Of a DNA stretch of 64,000 bases, positions 1-9,222 are shown one piece after another. Under the pieces are notes generated by a model. The model had not been told where the DNA came from, did no database searches, and saw nothing but the letters and a program-made list of their open reading frames with translations. The stretch is taken from assembly GCF_014137975.1 (NCBI RefSeq), contig NZ_JACGWZ010000001.1:1488001-1552000 (forward strand). The letters are read 5' to 3'. The stretch comes from Halosaccharopolyspora lacisalsi (GTDB taxonomy: Bacteria > Actinomycetota > Actinomycetes > Mycobacteriales > Pseudonocardiaceae). The position numbers and the translations under genes are program-made. The stretch's first letter is position 1. Every line of letters starts with the position of its first letter.

Positions 1-395
1 GTGATGGCGTCGAACCGAGTGGCCAGCCAGCCGAAGACCTGCTGCCACGCGCGGCCGTCGACACCCAGATCGGTTGCGGTGACATCTATCGACCGCCAGG
101 CCGCCGCTCCACGACCACCGTCCAGCGGATGGGTGTACTGCACTTCGGGCCACCGCCAGCGGAGACCGTGGCGGGAGAGGTCGAACCGCCGGGAGAACGG
201 CGTGTCGACGGCGAGGGGGTGGAAGCCCGAGCACTCGTCATGCAGCAGGCCGGGAATGGTGAGCTCGCTGGTGCGGGTTCCGCCTCCGACGGTGGGTGCG
301 GCCTCGAGCACCTCGACGTCCACGTCCTCCGCCGCGAGGGTGAGTGCGGCAGCGAGCCCGTTGGGCCCGCTGCCGACCACTACTGCCTTCGTCAT
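1..395 (-). CDS. FAD-dependent oxidoreductase, phytoene-dehydrogenase-like (N-terminal part)
   Basis: This is the first 131 residues of a flavoprotein whose 3' part lies beyond the left edge. The N-terminus MTKAVVVGSGPNGLAAAL holds the dinucleotide-binding GxGxxG (residues 8-13), followed by an acidic residue after beta-2 and the VGGGTRTSE stretch typical of phytoene-desaturase/amine-oxidase-like NAD(P)/FAD oxidoreductases. Its ATG overlaps the stop of the upstream membrane-protein gene as ATGA, which suggests translational coupling. It is the third gene of a minus-strand operon with an acyl-CoA ligase, so a lipid or isoprenoid substrate is possible, but the substrate is not shown by the sequence. 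Confidence 0.82.
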   Translation of the reverse strand, partial: MTKAVVVGSGPNGLAAALTLAAEDVDVEVLEAAPTVGGGTRTSELTIPGLLHDECSGFHPLAVDTPFSRRFDLSRHGLRWRWPEVQYTHPLDGGRGAAAWRSIDVTATDLGVDGRAWQQVFGWLATRFDAI

Positions 396-2254
396 GACGT
401 GACCGTGCCATCGGGACTGTCCCCGGATCGAACACGCCGCTCAGAGCCGGCGGGGTGCGGTGTGGGGTGGACGAAGTCCCCGGCCGGCTCGTAGCCGGGC
501 TGCCGCCAAGTCACCCGGTGTGCGACAGGCCCGTTCGGAATCCACGGCTGCTCGGCCACTGCGTCCCGCACGTCGTAGTACCCGCGCTCGACGACGCCGA
601 GGGCGGCGTCGACGACCTTGTACTGCACGGTCTTCTTGTGGATCGGTTGCGACTCGGTCCAGGCCATCACGAACTCACCGGGCTCGAAGTTGCAGTATTT
701 CTGGACCCTCGCGATCGTGCGCTCGTCGAACAGGTGCCCGTCGCCGAACTGCCAGCCGACGAGCACGGTACAGACGACCTCGCCTTCGCGCAGTCGGTAG
801 TTCTCGAGCTCGTCGAGGTGCCGCTGTAGGAGCGACAGGTGCATGCGGCCGTGGCTGTGCAGGCTGCGGAAGGCCACGCACTTCTGCAGGAAGATCTCGG
901 CCACGTCGGGGCCGTAAAGGTTGAGCAGCTGCTGACGCTGGGTCTGCAAGGTCTTGACCAGGCCGGTGTCGAGCTTGTCCTCCGCGCCGTTCATTCGGAA
1001 CGCCATCGTCCCCGACGCCCAGTTGCCGGCGTACTGCCGCATGGACACCAGGAACGACACCCACTCGGGCTTCAGATTGCCGAGGATCGGGCCGGTCAGG
1101 TAGAGCACCAGCGCCGCGGCGAGGATCCAGGCGCTGCTGAAGTCGAACACGCTGTACCCGTCGCCGGCGAAGAAACCACCGAACAGGAACGGCGCGACGA
1201 AGACGAAGAACACGTTCCACTCGAGCGGCACCGCGAGCGGATATGTCGAGTAGATGAAGACGTGGAACAGCACCATGCCGGTGATCGCCAGCCAGGTGAT
1301 GGTCCCGTTCGTCGAGAACAGCAGCACCAGCGGCAGGCACAACTCGACGACGGTGCCACCCAGGTGCGCCCATCCCCACGCCATCTTCGACGGACGCAGG
1401 TCGTTCGGCATGTCCCTGTAGAGCGAACGCTTGAACCGCTTGGACGTCAGCCAGGGTGTGTTGCTCATCATCGCCTGGACGACGAGGCTGAAGTGGTGTC
1501 CGAACTTGGAGACGCCGGCCCCCAGCCAGATGGTGGCCATGGCGATCTTGGCGACGAGCACCATGTCGACGTGGTCGGCCAGGACGCCGAAGGCCAGCAG
1601 GCACACGGCGTACTGCTCGGGGCGTGATGCCAAGAACACGACCTTGTCGCGGAAGCCCATGACCAGGAGGAGCGTGACGTAGCTGATCAGCGCCCAACCC
1701 GGCAGCAGGCCGATCTCGCTGTAGGCGGCCTCGCTCCGGAAGCCGGGACTCACGAGCAGGAACACCAGGTTGGACACGATCAACAGGTAGAGTCCGATGT
1801 CGAAGGCAGTCCGCCGGTCCCCGGCGGTGCCGGGGACCTTGCCCGGGTAGGGCGGGGCGCGCAGAGTTCCGGGCTTGGTCCAGTAGCGCCAGCCGCCGAT
1901 CATCGGGCCGAACTTGAAGGCCAGCGGCCCCCAGGACGCCGCGTGTCCGGTGATCTCCCACAGGACCATCCAGACCATGAGCTTCTGGTACACGATGAGT
2001 TCGCCCCACCACCCGCCGAGTTCGACGAGGCCGAGACCCGGAGTGGTTGAGCCGACGACGAGCCAGCCACCGACCACGAACAGGACGGTCTTCACGATGT
2101 AGAGGGCATGCATCTGCTTCGGGCCGCCGAAGCCGTACTCCGCCCAGTGCGTCGCCAACATCCGCATCCTGTCCATAACCGGCATCGACTCGAACTCCGC
2201 CGGGGCCACTGGTGGCATGTCTGGAGTCTTGAATCCCACGGTGTTCTCCTTCAT
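392..2254 (-). CDS. DUF3556-like multi-pass membrane protein
   Basis: The gene encodes 620 residues. The N-terminal ~390 residues contain about eight to ten hydrophobic segments with conserved-looking loops such as WEITGHAASWGPLAFKFGP and FGHHFSLVVQAMMSN; the C-terminal ~200 residues are soluble (FEPGEFVMAWTESQPIHKK region). Length and pattern match the actinobacterial transmembrane family I know as DUF3556, whose function is unknown. It sits 63 bp downstream of an acyl-CoA ligase and overlaps an FAD oxidoreductase by 4 bp, so it probably works with a lipid-modifying operon. Family assignment is from memory of the family, not a search. The ATG start follows a GGAG-like stretch. Confidence 0.72.
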   Translation of the reverse strand: MKENTVGFKTPDMPPVAPAEFESMPVMDRMRMLATHWAEYGFGGPKQMHALYIVKTVLFVVGGWLVVGSTTPGLGLVELGGWWGELIVYQKLMVWMVLWEITGHAASWGPLAFKFGPMIGGWRYWTKPGTLRAPPYPGKVPGTAGDRRTAFDIGLYLLIVSNLVFLLVSPGFRSEAAYSEIGLLPGWALISYVTLLLVMGFRDKVVFLASRPEQYAVCLLAFGVLADHVDMVLVAKIAMATIWLGAGVSKFGHHFSLVVQAMMSNTPWLTSKRFKRSLYRDMPNDLRPSKMAWGWAHLGGTVVELCLPLVLLFSTNGTITWLAITGMVLFHVFIYSTYPLAVPLEWNVFFVFVAPFLFGGFFAGDGYSVFDFSSAWILAAALVLYLTGPILGNLKPEWVSFLVSMRQYAGNWASGTMAFRMNGAEDKLDTGLVKTLQTQRQQLLNLYGPDVAEIFLQKCVAFRSLHSHGRMHLSLLQRHLDELENYRLREGEVVCTVLVGWQFGDGHLFDERTIARVQKYCNFEPGEFVMAWTESQPIHKKTVQYKVVDAALGVVERGYYDVRDAVAEQPWIPNGPVAHRVTWRQPGYEPAGDFVHPTPHPAGSERRVRSGDSPDGTVTS

Positions 2255-2317
2255 CGGGCAGGACGTTCCGCGCCAGGAGGTTTCGCGCAGAACGAGGGGG
2301 CCGGATCCGAGGGGTGG

Positions 2318-3793
2318 TCAGGCTGGTTGGGTGTTCAGGTTCCGCCGAAGGGTGGGCTTGTCGATTTTGCCGACGGGGTTCTTCGGCAGGGTGCCGACGA
2401 CGTGGATGCGCTCGGGCACCTTCACCCTCGTGAGGTGACGTCGACAGTGGTCGAGGAGCTGCTCCTCGGTGATCCTCGAGTCGGGGTAGACGCTGACGTA
2501 GGCGATCGGGACCTCGCCGTACATCTCGTCGGAGCGGCCGACGACAGCGGACTCGAGCACGTCGTTCACGGTCGTGAGGACAGCCTCGATCTCTTTGGGA
2601 TAGATGTTCTCCCCACCGCGGATGATCATGTCCTTGAGTCGGTCCACGATGGTGAGGTAGCCGTCCGCGTCGAGGCGGCCGACATCGCCGGTGTGCAGCC
2701 AGCCGTCGACAATGGTCTCGGCGGTCGCCTCCGGCCTGTTGAGGTATCCGCGCATCACCGTCGGGCCGGAGATGACGACCTCGCCGTCCTCACCGGCCGG
2801 TAGGAACGAGCCGTCGGGGCCCGTGATCCGGATCTCCTGGGAGGGAAGTGCCGGGCCGACAGTGCCGATCTTGCGGATACCGTCGACCGGGTTGCAGGAG
2901 GAGGCGCAGGTGCCCTCGGTGAGGCCGTAGCCCTCGACGATCTCGAAGCCGTACCGCTCCTGCAAGCGGGTCAGCAGCTCGGGAGAAGCCGGGGCGGCTC
3001 CGCAGATGACGAACCGGAGCGAGGAGATGTCGGCGTGGACGTCCCCGGGCAGGGCGGCGAGCACGGCATAGATGGTGGGCACGGCCGAGAAATACGTCGG
3101 CCGCAGCCACTCGACCTGGTCGAAGAACCCGGTGGCGGAGAACTGCCCGGCGATGCTGACCTGTCCGCCGCAGCGCATCGGGGCCAGAACGCTCACCATG
3201 ATCGCATTGACGTGGAAGAGCGGGAGGATCAGCAGGCAGTGGTCGTCCTCGGTCAGCTTGAGGTGGTGCGCCATCGTCGCGGACATGACCTCGGCGTGCC
3301 GGTGGTCGAGCATCACGCCTTTGGGGCGGCCGGTGGATCCGCTGGTGTAGATCAGCAGGGCGAGGTCGTCGTCTTCGACCTCCGCGGGCGGCCGGGGCTC
3401 GCCCCGACGGACGGTTCGCATGTCGTCGACGTGGATGGCCGACCTGTCGCCGTTGGGAGCGTCCGGAGCGAGGGTGACGACGAGCGACGCGCCGGCGTCG
3501 GTGATCTGGTACTCCGCTTCGTCCTCAGTGAACACAGGGTTGACCGGGGTGGCCGCTCCACCCAGTCGCCAGGCCGCGAACATCGCGACGAGCAGCTCGA
3601 CGCGGTTCGGCAACAGGATCGCCAGCACGTCGCCGCGGCCGAAGCCGTGCTCGCCGAGCTGCTCGGCGAACGCCTCAGCCCAGGCGCTGAACTGCTCGTA
3701 GGTGAGTTCGACGCGGTCGTCACGGAGGCCGATGTGCTCCCAGCGCTGGCGCAGAGGGCTCGTTCGGTTCCACGGTAGGTATCGCAGCTCCAT
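2318..3793 (-). CDS. long/medium-chain fatty acid--CoA ligase (AMP-binding)
   Basis: This is a complete 491-residue ANL-superfamily enzyme that would activate a carboxylic acid as acyl-AMP and then acyl-CoA. The P-loop YTSGSTGRPKG is at residues 149-159, the A5 motif GYGLTEGT near 297, the GWLHTGDVG and DRLKDMIIRGGENIYP motifs near 375-415, and the catalytic lysine in NPVGKIDKPTLRR near 475. The length (491) is on the short side, as in many actinobacterial FadD/CaiC-like ligases. The start is set by an ATG with GGAGAGGG just upstream. It leads the operon that continues with the DUF3556-like and FAD oxidoreductase genes. The acyl substrate is unknown. Confidence 0.92.
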   Translation of the reverse strand: MELRYLPWNRTSPLRQRWEHIGLRDDRVELTYEQFSAWAEAFAEQLGEHGFGRGDVLAILLPNRVELLVAMFAAWRLGGAATPVNPVFTEDEAEYQITDAGASLVVTLAPDAPNGDRSAIHVDDMRTVRRGEPRPPAEVEDDDLALLIYTSGSTGRPKGVMLDHRHAEVMSATMAHHLKLTEDDHCLLILPLFHVNAIMVSVLAPMRCGGQVSIAGQFSATGFFDQVEWLRPTYFSAVPTIYAVLAALPGDVHADISSLRFVICGAAPASPELLTRLQERYGFEIVEGYGLTEGTCASSCNPVDGIRKIGTVGPALPSQEIRITGPDGSFLPAGEDGEVVISGPTVMRGYLNRPEATAETIVDGWLHTGDVGRLDADGYLTIVDRLKDMIIRGGENIYPKEIEAVLTTVNDVLESAVVGRSDEMYGEVPIAYVSVYPDSRITEEQLLDHCRRHLTRVKVPERIHVVGTLPKNPVGKIDKPTLRRNLNTQPA

Positions 3794-3800
3794 GCCCTCT

Positions 3801-3839
3801 CCATCAGCTTATATGTGTCTTGCGTCACAACGAATGTGA
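3801..3839 (-). promoter_or_regulatory. promoter region of the acyl-CoA ligase operon with inverted repeat
   Basis: On the minus strand a TATAAG -10-like box (3808-3813) lies about 15 bases before the ATG. Upstream of it is a perfect inverted repeat TCACA-N5-TGTGA (3825-3839), in the place of the -35 region. This arm order is the reverse of a CRP site (TGTGA-N6-TCACA), so a TetR or GntR-type repressor is more likely. Which regulator binds is unknown. Confidence 0.4.
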
Positions 3840-3959
3840 TGTCCGACACTACGCGGCTGGTGGAGGACTTCCTATGTCCAGACGGGACGAACTTCCTGTC
3901 GGGAGTTGTGCATCATGCACAAAACGGACTGGTGGGCTGATGCGGCGTATGGCCAGTCC

Positions 3960-4260
3960 GTGTCGAAAGGAGGTCGCTCGCCACGTTCGGGCGTCGACTC
4001 GGCCCCGGATCACCGAGGTCTCCACCGAGCCGGTGAAGTCCAGCAGTTGGGCCAGCGGCATGTCGTAGGCGCTGGCCAGGATCAGCAGCCCCCGGGGAGG
4101 GCTGTTGACGCCCGCTGTTCTCCAGTCTCCACAGGTACGGCCGGTACGGCCGGCAAGATCGGCCAGCGACCAGCTCCGCGACTCGCGACGGGAGCATCCG
4201 GGCATGAGCAGGAGCTGAATCCGCCGACCGCGGTGGCGCAGCGTTTGGGGACGACACGTC
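3960..4260 (-). pseudogene. frameshifted XRE-type helix-turn-helix regulator remnant
   Basis: Across two minus-strand frames one can read SLADLAGRTGRT, then PYLWRLENSGRQQPSPG, then RGLLILASAYDMPLAQLLDF. Joined, these form a typical XRE/Cro HTH (the YxWRLExG recognition helix, the PSP turn and the LxxLAxAxxMPLxxLL helix). Two frame changes, near 4140 and 4105, break it. The long minus-strand open frame running through here continues into the antisense of the next gene and is not real. Ends are approximate. Confidence 0.5.
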
Positions 4261-4310
4261 GCGGGTAAGCACCGGCAGGACGAGCACCATGCGATAGGGG
4301 GAGTCGTACC

Positions 4311-5150
4311 GTGGGCGCACCGCTGACGCTGCCGGCAGCCGAGCCCGGCGACTTCGCCGAGGGCAGCATCTACTTCATCGGCAACGCCACCGCGCTCATC
4401 CGCTACGGCGGGTTCACGATCCTGACCGATCCCACGTTCCTGCACGCCGGGGACCACGTGCACCTCGGGCACGGCATGTACGCCCGACGCGAGGTCGAAC
4501 CCGCCTGCCAGATCGCCGACCTCCCGCCGCTGGACTTCATCGTGCTCTCGCACCACCACGGCGATCACTTCGACGACGTGGCCGCCGAGCAGCTGGACAA
4601 GAACACCCCCGTCATCAGCACCGAGCACGCGGTGGGACTGCTCTCCGAGCAGGGCTTCACCCGCGGACACGCCCTGGACACCTGGCAGTCCCAAACCGTG
4701 TCCAAGGGCGACGACGAGGTGCGCGTCACCGCGATGCCGGCCAAGCACGATCCGGACCCGGTGGCGGGCATGCTGCCACCCACGATGGGCAGCGTGCTGG
4801 ACTTCGGTCGCGGCCGGGAACACAGCTTTCGCCTCTACATCAGCGGGGACACGCTGCTGCACGACCGGCTGTACGACATCCCCCAACGCTATCCCGGAAT
4901 CGACCTGGCGATGGTGCACGCCGGCGGGACCACGCTGCTGGGAACCGTGGTCACCATGACCGGTCAACAGGCCGTGCGGGCCGTGGAGATCATCAACCCC
5001 CGCAGCGCCGTGCCCATCCACTACAACGACTACTCGGTCTTCCAGTCCGGGCTGGACGACATCAAGCAGGCGGCGGCCGCGTCGTCGACGTCGGCGGAGT
5101 TCCACTACCTCAACCACGGCGAGACCCACCACTTCCGCCCCACCCAGTGA
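4311..5150 (+). CDS. MBL-fold metal-dependent hydrolase (UlaG-like)
   Basis: This 279-residue protein has the metallo-beta-lactamase metal motif HHHGDH at residues 81-86, preceded by DFIVLS. Further metal ligands are likely in AMPAKHDPD (~143), ISGDT (~182) and PIHYNDY (~240). The overall pattern (IGNATALIRYGGFTILTDP near the N-terminus) matches the UlaG-like L-ascorbate-6-phosphate lactonase/hydrolase group. The GTG start has AGGGGGAG about 8 bases upstream. It stands alone between a broken XRE gene and an IS remnant. The true substrate is unknown. Confidence 0.88.
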   Translation: MGAPLTLPAAEPGDFAEGSIYFIGNATALIRYGGFTILTDPTFLHAGDHVHLGHGMYARREVEPACQIADLPPLDFIVLSHHHGDHFDDVAAEQLDKNTPVISTEHAVGLLSEQGFTRGHALDTWQSQTVSKGDDEVRVTAMPAKHDPDPVAGMLPPTMGSVLDFGRGREHSFRLYISGDTLLHDRLYDIPQRYPGIDLAMVHAGGTTLLGTVVTMTGQQAVRAVEIINPRSAVPIHYNDYSVFQSGLDDIKQAAAASSTSAEFHYLNHGETHHFRPTQ

Positions 5151-5159
5151 CGGTGAGCG

Positions 5160-5812
5160 GGAACTGGGGTCTGCCACCCTCGTTCGGGATGTCGACGGCG
5201 CACCGCCGGTTTCAGCAGTGGACCGAGGCCGGGTTGTGGCGCAAGCTGCACAAGGCCGTGCTGGATGAGCTCGGTGGCCGGGGTGAGATCGAGTGGGCTC
5301 GCGCGGTGGTTGATGCGGCTACGGTCCGGACCGAAAAGGGGATCGATGACCGGGCCCGGCCCGGCTGATCGCGGCAAGGCTGACTCGACGATCCACCTGC
5401 TTTCCGAGCAGGTCGGGCTGCCGCTGGCGATGGGAGTCTCCGCTGCCAACACGCACGACAGCCACGGCCTGAGGCCTCTGGTCACAGCGATCCCGAAGGT
5501 GCGCTCCCGACGGGGACCGCAGCGGGGTGAACCCGCCGAGCTGCACGGCGACAAGGGTTACGACTACGACGAGCTGCGCCGATGGCCACGACAGCGAGGG
5601 ATCACACCGCGCATCGCCGGTAAAGGCATCGAGTCCAGCGACGCACCCGGCCGCTACCGATGGGTCATCGAACGCAGCCTGGCCCGGCTGCCCGGCTACC
5701 GTCTCCCGACCCAGTGCTACGAACGCCACGGTCACCTCTTCAGCGCCTTTCTCACCCTGGCCGCGGCCCTCACCTGATACAAGAAAATTCCCACACGAGA
5801 CATGCTCTGAAC
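5160..5812 (+). mobile_element. IS5-family transposase remnant (N-truncated, frameshifted, internal stop)
   Basis: The first frame reads HRRFQQWTEAGLWRKLHKAV, the second continues TGPGPADRGKADSTIHLL, HGDKGYDYDELRRW, RYRWVIERSLARLPGY. These are the DDE transposase blocks of the IS5 family, including the D of DKGYDYD and the E of the RWVIERS block. The N-terminal ~60 residues are missing, a frame change occurs near 5340, and a TGA at 5775-5777 stands where a Cys codon is usual (LTxYKK), after which the frame continues to 5812. No clean terminal inverted repeats were found. Confidence 0.75.
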
Positions 5813-5815
5813 GGG

Positions 5816-6309
5816 TGTTCGCGCGCCGGCGCTGGAACTCCGCTGCTTGACCGAATTATGTTCACGACGAGCTAACCGGAGAAGAGCACGAGCATGCAGG
5901 CGAGGAGCACCCGACCAGTTCGGTGTGGTCAGCGTGCTGCTGCGCAGTGTTCAAGCGGACACCCGGAACCTCGGTACCCTTGACCGCGCATTGCGCTGGA
6001 GCGGTACAGAAGGCGGCTTTGCGCTGTTCGGGTGAATGGCGATGATGGTGGATAGTGGACGCGGTCGAGGAGCTGTGCGAAGGTGTGGAATCAGCGGCAG
6101 ACGACGGCGGAGGCGAGGTTAAGGCAATACCGTGCATCTTCGCGTATCTGTATTGGCTTTCCCGGCGCATCGCGCCGAGCCGTCATTTTTTGTGCCCGTA
6201 AGGATGGTGCAGCCGCTGCATGCTTCATTTTCCGGAGTCGCGCTGTCCGTTGTATTTGACTGAATTGCGCTCTGTGCTGTTGTCTCTCAGCTAAGGCGCG
6301 CCACAGCGT
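5816..6309. other. intergenic stretch without a recognised gene
   Basis: About 500 bp between the IS5 remnant and the peptidase gene. Open frames here are short and low in complexity (a His/Ser/Pro-rich 102-residue minus frame). It presumably holds the promoter of the peptidase gene; no clear -35/-10 pair was picked out. Confidence 0.4.
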
Positions 6310-6322
6310 TCAGGAGGGTGAG

Positions 6323-8407
6323 ATGGCACGGTATTTGCATCGCAGGGACCTCATGCGACTGCTCGGTTCGACGGCTTTGACCGCGGGGTCCGTCGAAACG
6401 TTCTCGGCGCAGACGGCAGCGGCGGCCCCGGCCTCAGCCGATCCCCGCGTTCTTCGACACTGGGAGCACGCGCTTCAGCAGGAGGTCGACGCCGGCAGCG
6501 CGGCGCGGATGAGCGAGGCGATGTCCACCTACCCCGGCCTGGTGGGCACTGAGGGCTCCGTTCGCAGGACGACGTACTCGACGAAGAAGCTGACCGAGTG
6601 GGGCCTGGACGCGAGGCTGGAAAGCTACAGTGTCCACTCTTCGGTGCCGAAAGACATCTCGGTGACCATGACGGCGCCCGAGCATCGGGAACTGGACGTC
6701 AAGGAGCCGCCGTTCCCCTGGCACGAGAACTTCGACGACGTCGTCGTCGGGTACAACGCGTACTCGCCTGCCGGCAACGTCACGGCCGAGGTCGTCTACG
6801 TCAACTACGGGCTTCCGGAGGACTACGCAAGACTCGAGGAGCTGGGTGTCGACGTCGGGGGCAAGGTGGTTCTGGCTCGCTACGGGCGTAGCTTCCGCGG
6901 CGTGAAGTCGAAAGTCGCCGAAGAGCACGGCGCCGCAGGGGTGATCCTGTACTCCGATCCCGAAGACGACGGTTTCGCACGGGGTGAGGTCTACCCCGAC
7001 GGGCCGTGGCGCAACGCCGACGGCATCCAACGAGGCAGCGTCCAGTACATCTTCCAGTATCCTGGAGATCCGCTCACTCCCGGAGAGCCTTCGACACCCG
7101 GAACTGCCCGGTTGGATCCTTCGGAGGCGAAGAACCTGCCCGGCGTGCCGACCACGCCGATATCCTACGGTCAGGCCAAGCATTTGCTGGTCGCGCTCGA
7201 GGGGCCGAGTGCTCCGCGAGAATGGCAGGGCGGCTTGGACTTCGACTACCGGATCGGCCCGGGGCCCACCGCAGTCAATCTCGCCCTGGACATCGACTAT
7301 CAGCAGGTGCCGGTCCACGATGTCCTCGTCGAGATCCCCGGTTCCAAGTATCCGGAGCAGAAGGTGGTGCTCGGCGCGCACTACGACTCCTGGACCTACG
7401 GCACGAAGGACGACGTGTGCGGGTGGACCACCGTGATGGAGACGGCTCGAGCGATGTCGCGCTTGCGTGCCCAGGGGTGGCAGCCGGAGCGCACCATCGT
7501 GCTCGCCGGGTGGGGCGGTGAGGAGTACGGGCTGCTCGGTTCGACCGAGTGGGCCGAGGAGCACCGGGCCGATCTCGTCGAGAACGCGGTGGCCTACCTC
7601 AACCTCGACGGAGCAGGCGGTGGGAGGAACTTCGCCGCCAGCGCCGTGCCCGCGCTCGACGGTGTACTGGTCGATATCGCCAAGGAGATCGCGGATCCCG
7701 ACCACGGAACGGTCTACGACAACTGGCAGCAGGCGTCCGGCGAGCAGCATCCCGTACCGGGACGTCTGGGCAGCGGATCGGACTACACCGCTTTCCTGGA
7801 CCACCTCGGTATCGCCTGCGCCGACGTCGGCATGTCGACACCGGCCGGCGAGTACCACAGCGCCTACGACGACCTGCACATGATGCGGAACTTCCTCGAT
7901 CCCGGCTACACCCATCACGCGGTCGCTGCCGCCTATGCCGGCACGTTCGCGTTGCGGATGGCAGGATCGGAGACCTTGCCCATGGCCTATTCCGGCTACG
8001 CCCGAGAGGTCGTGCGATACCTGCGAGCCCTGGACGAGAAGCAGGCCGATGAGCCGGTGGTCGATCTGGCGCCCGCGTATTCCGCCGCTCGGGAATGGCG
8101 AGCGGCGGCCAAGCAACTGGAAGGCGCCGCACGGCACCCTGGTGACGGCCGTGCTCAGGAGATCAACGCTGCGCTGATCGCGCAGGAACGTGCACTGATT
8201 CAGGACGAGGGACTCCCTGAGCGCGAGTGGTTCAAGCACATGGTCTACGCCCCGGGCTTTTACACCGGGTATGCCGTGCAACCGCTGTCCGCGATCGACG
8301 ACGCTGTCGCAGCCCGGGACTCCGCCACGGCATCGAAGTACCGGGACCTGCTCGTCGACTCGATGGAGCAGGCCGCCAGCGCGGCCCGCGACGGCGCGAG
8401 GCGCTGA
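6323..8407 (+). CDS. Tat-exported M28-family aminopeptidase with PA domain (GCPII/transferrin-receptor-like)
   Basis: A 694-residue secreted zinc peptidase. The N-terminus has a twin-arginine motif (RRDLMRLLG, residues 7-15), a short hydrophobic stretch and an AQTAAAAPAS cleavage region. A protease-associated domain covers about residues 140-300 (GGKVVLARYGRSFRGVKSK). The M28B metal ligands can be seen: His in GAHYDSW (~353), Asp in TKDDVCGW (~363), the EE pair in GWGGEEYGLLGS (~398), Asp in LNLDGA (~428) and His in EYHSAYDD (~510). The C-terminal ~150 residues resemble the helical dimerisation domain of the glutamate carboxypeptidase II group. The ATG has a strong AGGAGGGTGAG site. The 615-residue antisense open frame is a shadow. 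Confidence 0.93.
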   Translation: MARYLHRRDLMRLLGSTALTAGSVETFSAQTAAAAPASADPRVLRHWEHALQQEVDAGSAARMSEAMSTYPGLVGTEGSVRRTTYSTKKLTEWGLDARLESYSVHSSVPKDISVTMTAPEHRELDVKEPPFPWHENFDDVVVGYNAYSPAGNVTAEVVYVNYGLPEDYARLEELGVDVGGKVVLARYGRSFRGVKSKVAEEHGAAGVILYSDPEDDGFARGEVYPDGPWRNADGIQRGSVQYIFQYPGDPLTPGEPSTPGTARLDPSEAKNLPGVPTTPISYGQAKHLLVALEGPSAPREWQGGLDFDYRIGPGPTAVNLALDIDYQQVPVHDVLVEIPGSKYPEQKVVLGAHYDSWTYGTKDDVCGWTTVMETARAMSRLRAQGWQPERTIVLAGWGGEEYGLLGSTEWAEEHRADLVENAVAYLNLDGAGGGRNFAASAVPALDGVLVDIAKEIADPDHGTVYDNWQQASGEQHPVPGRLGSGSDYTAFLDHLGIACADVGMSTPAGEYHSAYDDLHMMRNFLDPGYTHHAVAAAYAGTFALRMAGSETLPMAYSGYAREVVRYLRALDEKQADEPVVDLAPAYSAAREWRAAAKQLEGAARHPGDGRAQEINAALIAQERALIQDEGLPEREWFKHMVYAPGFYTGYAVQPLSAIDDAVAARDSATASKYRDLLVDSMEQAASAARDGARR

Positions 8408-8621
8408 TCAACCGGCCACGCGGTGGGTCCGGTTCTCGTTCGGGGGAGCCGGACCCGAGAGGTTCGAGCAGCAGGTGGACGCGTGGAATGAGCTGAGGGC
8501 GGCGATACCGGTATCGGTGTCCGTGGCGTTCGAACCGGTCACTTCACACCGACACGCACACCCGGGGTTGCCAGCAATTGGTTGGCGCGCCGGTTCGCTG
8601 GTTGCCTGCGCTGGCGTGCAA

Positions 8622-9222
8622 ATGTCTCAGTGCACAAGTGCCTTGGGCGTGGTCCGCGACGTGCTCACTATCGACACGGCGCTTCGCAGCGGGCAGGGGA
8701 GCGAGTACTTCGCGATCGAGCCGCCCTTCGTCCCCGGCACCGGGGTGGCCGCCGGGGTGGACGCTGCGTCCGGTCGATCCCGGTGACGGGCGGTGGGGCG
8801 AGTTCGTGCCCGACGAGGAGCCGACTGACGGCGAGGCGGCGGCTGCCCCGGCGTCCCCGGAAGAGGCGAGCGAGTGGAACGCCCGCGCCCTGCTGCTGCG
8901 GCGGGCTCTTGAAGCGATCATCCATGCACAACCTGCCCGCCTTATGTTCGGCAGTCGTCCGCAGGTGTGCGAGCTGCTCGCGGCGATGGAATCGGCCGCA
9001 GACGCACACGAGCACTTCGTCGCCACCTGGTCGGACAGCACCACGCTCAGCGCCTTCACCCGGGAAATGCTGGAGGACGACGTGTGCACCCCGGCGGGAA
9101 GGGGGCCTCCGTCATCGAGGTTCTTGTCGAGAACCGACGCGGCACGCCCGTACTTCGCGGATCGGGACAGCCTCGGGAGCACAGGGCCCATGAACTCGGA
9201 ATCGAGTCCGCTGTCGGCGTAG
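8622..9222 (+). pseudogene. hypothetical gene, probably frameshifted
   Basis: From an ATG at 8622 the first frame reads protein-like sequence (GVVRDVLTIDTALRSG, then YFAIEPPFVPGTGVAAG). Around 8745-8760 the coding character moves to another frame: WTLRPVDPGDGRWGEF, EEASEWNARALLLRRALEAI, VCELLAAMESAADAHEHF. The second half is rich in Ala/Glu helices. I recognise no family. It may be a decayed conserved hypothetical gene or a base-calling error. Confidence 0.3.

Noticed and set aside
3849-5177. 442-residue minus-strand open frame
   Set aside because: Most of it is antisense to the MBL-fold gene. Only the last ~110 residues hold pieces of a broken XRE gene.
6434-8281. 615-residue minus-strand open frame
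   Set aside because: It is fully antisense to the M28 peptidase, has Arg/Gly/His-rich composition and no family motif; a typical shadow in GC-rich DNA.
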